From Litorimonas sp. (lineage in GTDB: Bacteria > Pseudomonadota > Alphaproteobacteria > Caulobacterales > Maricaulaceae): a DNA stretch of 64,000 nt. Shown here piece after piece: positions 58,753 through 64,000 of the stretch. The translations under genes and the position numbers were made by a program. Numbering within the stretch: the first letter of the stretch is position 1; each line of letters opens with the position of its first letter. The notes under the pieces are model-generated. The model ran no database searches and was not told the origin of the DNA. It was given only the letters and a program-made list of their open reading frames with translations. The stretch lies in contig JAPYSU010000003.1 of assembly GCA_029936425.1 (NCBI GenBank), positions 62,001 to 126,000 of the forward strand, in the 5' to 3' direction.

Positions 58753-60027
58753 ATGGATAAAATAGTCATAAATGGCGGCTTCCCGCTCAACGGTGAAATC
58801 TCGATAAGCGGAGCGAAAAACTCGGCGATCAAATTGATGGCCGTATCCTTGCTGACAGATCAGCCGGTAGAACTCACCAATATGCCAAGGCTCAGAGACA
58901 CACGTTTTATGGGGCAGTTATTGGCGCATTTAGGCGTGAATGTGGAAGAAGGCCCCGGCGCGAGAATGTCACTTCACGCCAAAGAGCTCTCAGGAACTGA
59001 AGCGCCTTATGATCTGGTCCGGAAAATGCGCGCGACATTTAATGTACTGGGACCGCTCTTGGCCCGCGAAGGCAAAGCTCGAGTCTCGCTGCCTGGCGGC
59101 TGCGCCATTGGGGCCCGTCCTGTCGATTTGCATTTAAAAGCTCTTGAAAAGCTGGGCGCTGAAATTGAACTGGATCAAGGCTATGTTGTGGCGAAAGCCA
59201 AAGGCGGATTAAAAGGCGCGGATATTACATTTCCTTTTATTAGTGTGGGCGCGACAGAGCACGCCATGTTGGCGGCGGTTCTGGCGGATGGCATAACGAC
59301 GCTGAATAATTCGGCGCGCGAGCCGGAAATTATTGACTTGGCGGTTTGCCTCAATGCAATGGGCGCAAAAATATTTGGAGCCGGGCGATCAGAAATCAAA
59401 ATTGAGGGCGTCTCAAGCCTATCAGGCGTGTCACATAGCGTCGTGCCGGATCGCATAGAAGCCGGGACTTACGCCTTGGCTGCGGCGACAGCGGGCGGCT
59501 CTGTCAGACTTAAAAATATTCGATCTGATCATCTCGGGTCACTTTGGCCGTTGATTGCACAGGCCGGATGCAAGGTCAGCCTAGATGACACGTCAGTTCT
59601 TATTGAGCGCGGCGGCGGGCGGCCCAAGGCGGTTGATATGGAAACTCAGGCCTATCCGGGTTTTCCAACGGATCTCCAGGCGCAGTTTATGGGGCTCATG
59701 TGTTTGGCCGATGGCGTGTCGATTATCAGGGAGAATATTTTTGAAAACCGCTTTATGCATTGCCCGGAACTCTCCCGCATGGGCGCGGATATTACGGTTA
59801 AAGGGCGTGAGGCTATTGTTCGCGGCGTGAAAGAGCTTTACGGCGCGCCGGTTATGGCCACAGATCTCAGAGCCTCGGCGTCACTTATCAATTGCGCTTT
59901 GGCTGCAAAAGGTGAAACACATATTGGACGGGTGTATCACCTTGACCGAGGGTTTGAGCATATCGAAATAAAGCTGGGTCAATGCGGCGCCAGAGTAGAA
60001 CGCATGCCGGATGATGAAAATCTATGA
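58753..60027 (+). CDS. murA: UDP-N-acetylglucosamine 1-carboxyvinyltransferase
   Basis: 424 residues, standard MurA length. The N-terminal GAKNSAIKLMAVSLL and the catalytic loop LPGGCAIGARPVDLHL, with the active Cys at about 117, identify the enzyme; DLRASASLINCALAA lies near the C-terminus. It transfers enolpyruvate from PEP to UDP-GlcNAc, the first committed step of peptidoglycan synthesis, and is the fosfomycin target (Cys present, so sensitivity is expected on this basis). It starts the conserved cluster that continues with DUF2948 14 bases downstream. Confidence 0.97.
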   Translation: MDKIVINGGFPLNGEISISGAKNSAIKLMAVSLLTDQPVELTNMPRLRDTRFMGQLLAHLGVNVEEGPGARMSLHAKELSGTEAPYDLVRKMRATFNVLGPLLAREGKARVSLPGGCAIGARPVDLHLKALEKLGAEIELDQGYVVAKAKGGLKGADITFPFISVGATEHAMLAAVLADGITTLNNSAREPEIIDLAVCLNAMGAKIFGAGRSEIKIEGVSSLSGVSHSVVPDRIEAGTYALAAATAGGSVRLKNIRSDHLGSLWPLIAQAGCKVSLDDTSVLIERGGGRPKAVDMETQAYPGFPTDLQAQFMGLMCLADGVSIIRENIFENRFMHCPELSRMGADITVKGREAIVRGVKELYGAPVMATDLRASASLINCALAAKGETHIGRVYHLDRGFEHIEIKLGQCGARVERMPDDENL

Positions 60028-60040
60028 GGGAACCTGACCT

Positions 60041-60475
60041 ATGAGTAACAAAGCCCAGCATCTGAACCTGAAAGCAGAAACGGCTGAGGATTTATCTATT
60101 ATTTCCGGCGCCGTTCAAGATTCCATTTTGCGGGTTCAAGGCATCATGTATGACAAAAAGGCTAAAAGCCTGACCCTAGGTCTGCAAAGATTTCGCCGTG
60201 AGGCGGATAAACCCAGCCGTATTTTGTCGGGCCTTCGGTTTGACGGCGTATTAGGCGTGAAAAGTTCTGGTATTGATAAAACCAATCCGGAGGCATTTCT
60301 GGTTCTACTATCCATTGCTTTTGAACCGGAAGAAGACAGCGCTGGAGAACTGATTTTCGAATTTTCCGGAAATGGGAAGCTCAGAACCAAAGTGGAATGT
60401 TTGGAAGCTATGCTTCTGGACAGAGGCGATCCCTGGGCCGCAAAATCTATACCTGATCACGATACGGATAACTAG
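60041..60475 (+). CDS. DUF2948 family protein
   Basis: 144 residues. The family pattern is visible: LKAETAEDLSIISGAVQDSI, then RFRREADKPSRILSGLRFDGV and an acidic middle with LLSIAFEPEEDSAGEL. DUF2948 proteins are almost restricted to alphaproteobacteria, where they sit between murA (or hisD) and UPF0262, as here. The function is unknown. Start ATG 60041 follows the murA stop by 14 bases with GAGGGAACC upstream. Confidence 0.92.
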   Translation: MSNKAQHLNLKAETAEDLSIISGAVQDSILRVQGIMYDKKAKSLTLGLQRFRREADKPSRILSGLRFDGVLGVKSSGIDKTNPEAFLVLLSIAFEPEEDSAGELIFEFSGNGKLRTKVECLEAMLLDRGDPWAAKSIPDHDTDN

Positions 60476-60487
60476 GCGGTAGTCTGT

Positions 60488-60988
60488 TTGAGTGAAGAAA
60501 CCGATATCGACCCGGCGGATGAGCATTATATCTCAGAGCTGCATATTGACGACGAAAGTCTCCCTGTCAGTTCTGTCGAAATGCAGCATGAACGCCGCGT
60601 TGCGATTTTTGACCTCTTGGAAGAAAATGTGTTTCGACCTCTGGATAGCCCTCGTGGACCATATCTCGTGCGGTTATCCCTCGCAGATGGAAAGCGTCTC
60701 ATGATAAATGTGTCGCGAACCAATGGCGGCGATAGAGGAGAGTATAAATTATCCCTCGTGCCTTTTCGGCGGGTTATCAAAGACTACTTCATGATTTGCG
60801 AAAGCTATCACAATGCCATCCGAACCTCTACATCGGCTCAGATTGAAGCCATTGATATGGGTCGGCGAGGATTACACAATGAGGGGTCACGAATGTTATC
60901 AGACGGCCTTCGCAATTCCATAGAAATAGATTTCAATACATCGCGTCGTTTGTTTACGTTGATTTGCGCTTTGCACAGGCGGACATAA
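60488..60988 (+). CDS. UPF0262 family protein
   Basis: 166 residues with a TTG start, 12 bases after the DUF2948 stop. Family features include HERRVAIFDLLEENVFRP, LSLVPFRRVIKDYFMICESY and the end SRRLFTLICALHRR. UPF0262 is an alphaproteobacterial family of unknown function kept in this gene order. The low-molecular-weight phosphatase gene starts two bases after its stop, so the two are coupled. TTG could lower its translation relative to neighbours. Confidence 0.93.
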   Translation: MSEETDIDPADEHYISELHIDDESLPVSSVEMQHERRVAIFDLLEENVFRPLDSPRGPYLVRLSLADGKRLMINVSRTNGGDRGEYKLSLVPFRRVIKDYFMICESYHNAIRTSTSAQIEAIDMGRRGLHNEGSRMLSDGLRNSIEIDFNTSRRLFTLICALHRRT

Positions 60989-60990
60989 TT

Positions 60991-61425
60991 ATGGCGCTTC
61001 CTAATTCCATTCTTTTTGTCTGCCAGATGAATATGGTGCGCTCTCCCATAGCGGAAGGATTGATGCGCAAACTCTATCCGAGCGTCGAGCGCGTTGAGTC
61101 CTGCGGATTGTCGCAAGGCGACAAAGAGCAAATGGTGGAGACCATCATGGCCGAAATCGGTATAGATGTGAGCGATCATGAGCCGACCGTTTTGCAGGAT
61201 TATAAGCCTGAAAATATTGATGTTGTCGTTGCCTTCACCCCGCAGGCCTACCACTCTGCTCAAAGTTATTTCGAAGGCACAGACACTGAAATTTTAAACT
61301 GGCCTTTGCCTGACCCGGGCGCTGGGTCTTTGGACGTTAGGGCCATGATGGACAGCTATCGGGCCATGAGAGACCTTATCAAGAACCGAATCTTACGGCA
61401 TTTTGGCCCTTCAGAGGTCAAGTAA
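60991..61425 (+). CDS. Low-molecular-weight protein tyrosine phosphatase / arsenate reductase-like
   Basis: About 144 residues from ATG 60991, two bases after the UPF0262 stop; an earlier in-frame start lies inside that gene. The P-loop VCQMNMVRSPIAEGLM carries the C-x5-R-S motif (Cys 11, Arg 17) and the general acid region DPGAGS is present as LPDPGAGSLD. It hydrolyses phosphotyrosine or related phosphoesters; arsenate reduction is possible but not indicated. Member of the conserved cluster with infA and maf. Confidence 0.9.
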   Translation: MALPNSILFVCQMNMVRSPIAEGLMRKLYPSVERVESCGLSQGDKEQMVETIMAEIGIDVSDHEPTVLQDYKPENIDVVVAFTPQAYHSAQSYFEGTDTEILNWPLPDPGAGSLDVRAMMDSYRAMRDLIKNRILRHFGPSEVK

Positions 61426-61517
61426 CCGCAATAAAACCTATGATATTTAGAAAAACCCCCTATATACGCAGGGTATAGCGCTCTAAATGAGCAAGAAATC
61501 TAAGAAAAGGACTTGAT

Positions 61518-61736
61518 TTGGCTAAAGAAGAATTACTTGAGTTTGAGGGCGAAGTTATTGAACTTCTCCCCAACGCGACATTTCGCGTAAAACTCGTCAA
61601 TGATCACGAGATCATTGCCCACACTGCGGGCCGGATGCGTAAAAACCGTATTCGCGTTTTGGCAGGTGATCGTGTGACAGTCGAAATGACGCCTTATGAC
61701 CTGACCAAAGGTCGTATTACTTATCGCTTTAAATAA
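61518..61736 (+). CDS. infA: Translation initiation factor IF-1
   Basis: 72 residues, the exact IF-1 length, with a TTG start after AAGAAAAGGA. The S1-type OB fold reads FEGEVIELLPNATFRVKL, IIAHTAGRMRKNRIRVLAGD and ends ITYRFK. It blocks the ribosomal A site during initiation. A 92-base gap precedes it, probably holding its own promoter. maf starts six bases after its stop. Confidence 0.98.
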   Translation: MAKEELLEFEGEVIELLPNATFRVKLVNDHEIIAHTAGRMRKNRIRVLAGDRVTVEMTPYDLTKGRITYRFK

Positions 61737-61742
61737 ACCGAT

Positions 61743-62312
61743 ATGCGCTTCATTCTGGCAAGCGCGTCGCCAAGACGACTCTCTTTACTTAAGCAAATTT
61801 ATATAACGCCGGATGATGTGATTCCGGCGGATATTAATGAAGACCCTATACCCGGCGAATTACCTGGACCACATGCCGAGCGATTGGCGAGCGAAAAGTG
61901 TCAGGCTATCGCTGACCGAGAGACGGAAGCTGTCATTCTTGCCGCTGACACGGTCGTGGGGGTAGGGCGGCGTATTCTGCCAAAAACTGAAACTGAAACC
62001 GAGGCTGCTAATTGTCTCGATCTCTTATCCGGTCGCGCACACCGCGTCTTTACAGGCATTGCTGTTTATTCTCCGGATAAAGGACTTCAATCGCGTGTCG
62101 TCGAGACACGGGTGAAGTTGAAACGACTATCCTCTCAAGAGAAAGTATTTTATCTGAACTCCGGTGAGTGGCACGGGAAAGCCGGTGGATATGGCATTCA
62201 GGGATATGCAGAAAGTTTCATTCAGTCCCTTTCCGGATCATACTCCAACGTGGTGGGTCTGCCGCTGACAGAGACGCGTCATTTATTGCAATTTCATGGA
62301 GTTGGAGCATGA
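61743..62312 (+). CDS. maf: Maf-like nucleotide pyrophosphatase
   Basis: 189 residues. The opening ILASASPRRLSLLKQI, the EKCQAIAD helix, the catalytic ILAADTVVGVGRRILPK and the YGIQGYAESFIQSLSGSYSN end are all family hallmarks. Maf proteins hydrolyse non-canonical or excess nucleoside triphosphates (dTTP/UTP type) as house-cleaning enzymes. Its stop overlaps the ATG of the RNase E/G gene by four bases (ATGA). Confidence 0.95.
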   Translation: MRFILASASPRRLSLLKQIYITPDDVIPADINEDPIPGELPGPHAERLASEKCQAIADRETEAVILAADTVVGVGRRILPKTETETEAANCLDLLSGRAHRVFTGIAVYSPDKGLQSRVVETRVKLKRLSSQEKVFYLNSGEWHGKAGGYGIQGYAESFIQSLSGSYSNVVGLPLTETRHLLQFHGVGA

Positions 62313-63331
62313 AACATCGCGCTGTTTTTGAAAAATCGATAGGCGAGACACGAGCCGCTGTTTATGAAGGCCGCCGCCTTGTCGAACTTCACCTTGAGCG
62401 GGAAAGTCAAAAATCAGTCCCGCAGTCAGGTGATATTTACCTTGCCCGGATTACAAATTTAGAACCGTCTTTGAATGGCGCTTTTGTGAATTTAGGGAGC
62501 TCTCAAAGTGGATTTTTGAGTTTTACCAATAATCAGGCTATGCCGAAAGTGACAGAAGGCGAACTTTTGGAGGTTCTTGTCATTCGTCCTCCTTTAAGCG
62601 GCAAAGAGGCAACGCTGCGATACTTAAAGCCTGCCCAGTCCGGAAAGCCCGGTCCAACCAAGAAAGCCGATCTGAAAACGCGTCTCTCGGAACGTTTCGA
62701 AGGCATTACCTTCGATGAGGCCACTGTGTCTGTCATGGACGAGGCGACAGAGCGGCAAATCGCTCTCAAAGGCGGTGGCGCAGTAACATTTGATCAAACC
62801 CAAGCTTTGCTGGCGATAGATGTTGATAAGGGGCAGGGGAAAACGGCGTTGGATGTGGCTTTGGCCGCAGCTGAGCTCATAGCCAAACAGGTCCGGCTGC
62901 GAGGGTTGGGAGGTTTGGTCGTTATTGATTTCCCAAATCTTCGACAGACGCGCCAGCGGAACCAGCTTTTCAAAGCCGTAGAACGCGCATTCGACGGAGA
63001 TCCTGCGATTGTAAAGGTTGCTCCTCTTTCCCGTTTCGGATGCGTCGAACTCACCCGTTCCCTGGATTATCCCTCCTTGGACTCTGTCCTAAACACACGT
63101 TTTGGAGAGCCTACCGCTGAAACCCAATCCCTTAGAGCGCTTCGCCAATTGGTCAAAGAGGCCTCCGAAAATAAGGGGGCACAATTCACTCTGGCTGTTT
63201 CCGGAGTGATAAATGATTGGTTGCAGTCAAAAATCATAGATTGGGAAAGGGCGTTAAAGGACCGGATCGGGCCGCGTTTTAAGATCGAGACGCATGAGGC
63301 CGAGGGGTTCACTTTGCAAGCAGATAGGTAA
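62309..63331 (+). CDS. Ribonuclease E/G family protein
   Basis: 340 residues from ATG 62309, overlapping maf. An N-terminal S1 domain (IYLARITNLEPSLNGAFVNL) is followed by the catalytic part with LLAIDVDKGQG and VVIDFPNLRQ, the two Asp that bind Mg2+ in RNase E/G. It lacks the CPxCxG zinc-link found in full RNase E/G and is shorter than RNase G (about 490), as is usual for the copy in the infA-maf-yacG cluster. It probably processes rRNA or decays mRNA as a cytoplasmic endonuclease. Confidence 0.9.
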   Translation: MKHRAVFEKSIGETRAAVYEGRRLVELHLERESQKSVPQSGDIYLARITNLEPSLNGAFVNLGSSQSGFLSFTNNQAMPKVTEGELLEVLVIRPPLSGKEATLRYLKPAQSGKPGPTKKADLKTRLSERFEGITFDEATVSVMDEATERQIALKGGGAVTFDQTQALLAIDVDKGQGKTALDVALAAAELIAKQVRLRGLGGLVVIDFPNLRQTRQRNQLFKAVERAFDGDPAIVKVAPLSRFGCVELTRSLDYPSLDSVLNTRFGEPTAETQSLRALRQLVKEASENKGAQFTLAVSGVINDWLQSKIIDWERALKDRIGPRFKIETHEAEGFTLQADR

Positions 63332-63337
63332 AACAAT

Positions 63338-63502
63338 ATGGCCGAAGAGAAATGTCCCATTTGCAAGAAGAAATTAGCCGCAGAAGGCGTGGCGCCATTT
63401 TGCTCTAAGCGCTGCGCTGACATTGATTTGGGTCGCTGGCTCAAAGGCAGTTACGCCATTCCTACGGATGAACCTGCTCCTGATCCGGTAAATGACGCCT
63501 GA
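63338..63502 (+). CDS. yacG: DNA gyrase inhibitor YacG
   Basis: 54 residues, six bases after the RNase gene. The zinc site is CPICKKKL...FCSKRCADIDL (C-x2-C...C-x3-C), followed by GRWLKGSYAIP, exactly the YacG pattern. YacG binds GyrB and inhibits supercoiling. The gene is short but the motif and the conserved position after RNase E/G make it secure. It converges on the last gene of the window with no gap. Confidence 0.93.
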   Translation: MAEEKCPICKKKLAAEGVAPFCSKRCADIDLGRWLKGSYAIPTDEPAPDPVNDA

Positions 63503-63997
63503 TTAGCGTTTATACTCTTCAAAAAGCCCCTTGTTATCAATGAAGTACGCGTCTAACTTTAAGCGTTTGCTTTCTCTCTCAATTGTATTTTTTCCTGTGT
63601 AGGAAAAGGCGCTCACCTCTATGCCGTCAGCTTGGTACTGATCTACCAGGGATGGCCACACCTGATTTGCCGGAACGCAGACATGGGTCAGTATTTTTCT
63701 GATTTTGCCTCTAAGGGGGCCGTCTACAAACCAGCCTGAACGTTCTCCAACGACGAGCGTTCTTTCAGGTCTCTCAATCCGGCCTTTATCGGCAAAGAAG
63801 ACATGATGAATTGCGCGGGTAAATCGGCCCGGGCGTCGGCACCAATGACTTAGACATAATTTTTGGCCGGGCTCGATATCGCTCAAGGCATAGAGCACTT
63901 CTGGTAACCAGGACACCCAAACAATCCGATCGGACAGACCATATGATTTTGCTAGAGCGTAGAGAGCAAATTCGGCGCCAGCGTCCTTGATATCCAC
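63503..63997 (-). CDS. Uncharacterised protein at the window edge, possibly incomplete
   Basis: About 164 residues if the GTG at 63995-63997 is the start; the frame stays open to the window edge, so the true start may lie outside. The sequence alternates strands and helices (IVWVSWLPEVLYALSDIEPG, LTHVCVPANQVWPSLVDQY, LKLDAYFIDNKGLF), and the last part resembles the C-terminal strands of a TIM barrel such as a glycerophosphodiester phosphodiesterase, but no catalytic motif is present in the visible part. It is convergent with yacG. Function not assigned. Confidence 0.7.
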   Translation of the reverse strand: MDIKDAGAEFALYALAKSYGLSDRIVWVSWLPEVLYALSDIEPGQKLCLSHWCRRPGRFTRAIHHVFFADKGRIERPERTLVVGERSGWFVDGPLRGKIRKILTHVCVPANQVWPSLVDQYQADGIEVSAFSYTGKNTIERESKRLKLDAYFIDNKGLFEEYKR

Positions 63998-64000
63998 TAA

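Overview
The window reads as a chromosome segment of a marine-type alphaproteobacterium, probably near the Hyphomonadaceae/Maricaulales. The clearest sign is the conserved alphaproteobacterial order murA - DUF2948 - UPF0262 - low-molecular-weight phosphatase - infA - maf - RNase E/G - yacG at 58.75-63.5 kb. The many exported peptidases, a TonB-dependent receptor, a BCCT transporter and the intermediate base composition fit this. All family names come from reading the translations; no database search was run.

Left host flank (1-23.2 kb). It holds a VOC protein, a glutathione transferase, a DUF6702 exported protein, an M1 aminopeptidase, a family-10 fucosyltransferase, two M28 peptidases, a nitronate monooxygenase, an OmpA/BON protein and a membrane-anchored lysine-rich DUF2853 protein. 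An M15 endolysin plus holin-like pair, a DUF3667 protein, a lipid/acyl-CoA operon (two SDRs, phosphotransferase, acyl-CoA dehydrogenase), YajQ, an amidohydrolase lipoprotein and a hybrid histidine kinase follow.

Integrated mobilizable element (about 23.23-51.11 kb, about 27.9 kb). It sits at the 3' end of a tRNA-Thr(GGT) gene next to a large serine recombinase. It carries MobC, a relaxase, ArdA and a VirD4/TraG-like coupling protein in an operon of unfamiliar small and membrane proteins, but no recognisable mating-pair-formation genes, so it looks like an integrative mobilizable element. Its cargo is defensive. One block is a tightly overlapping six-gene minus-strand operon: DNA methyltransferase, AbiJ/HEPN-like protein, DEAD/DEAH helicase, GIY-YIG nuclease, 79-aa protein and Rad50-like ATPase. 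I could not match this combination to a named defence system. A second block is a STAND-type NTPase/TPR gene split by a -1 frame change at a run of six A. The first 50-odd codons at the left end of the element look like the displaced 3' end of the recombinase gene: joining the two ends in a circle would restore an in-frame recombinase that is translationally coupled to mobC. In the integrated state the recombinase instead reads into antisense tRNA sequence.

Right host flank (51.2-64 kb). It holds a TonB-dependent receptor with a strong terminator, a TPR-sulfotransferase, a BCCT transporter, a MarR regulator, a small basic protein, and the murA-to-yacG housekeeping block. A final minus-strand gene touches the window edge.
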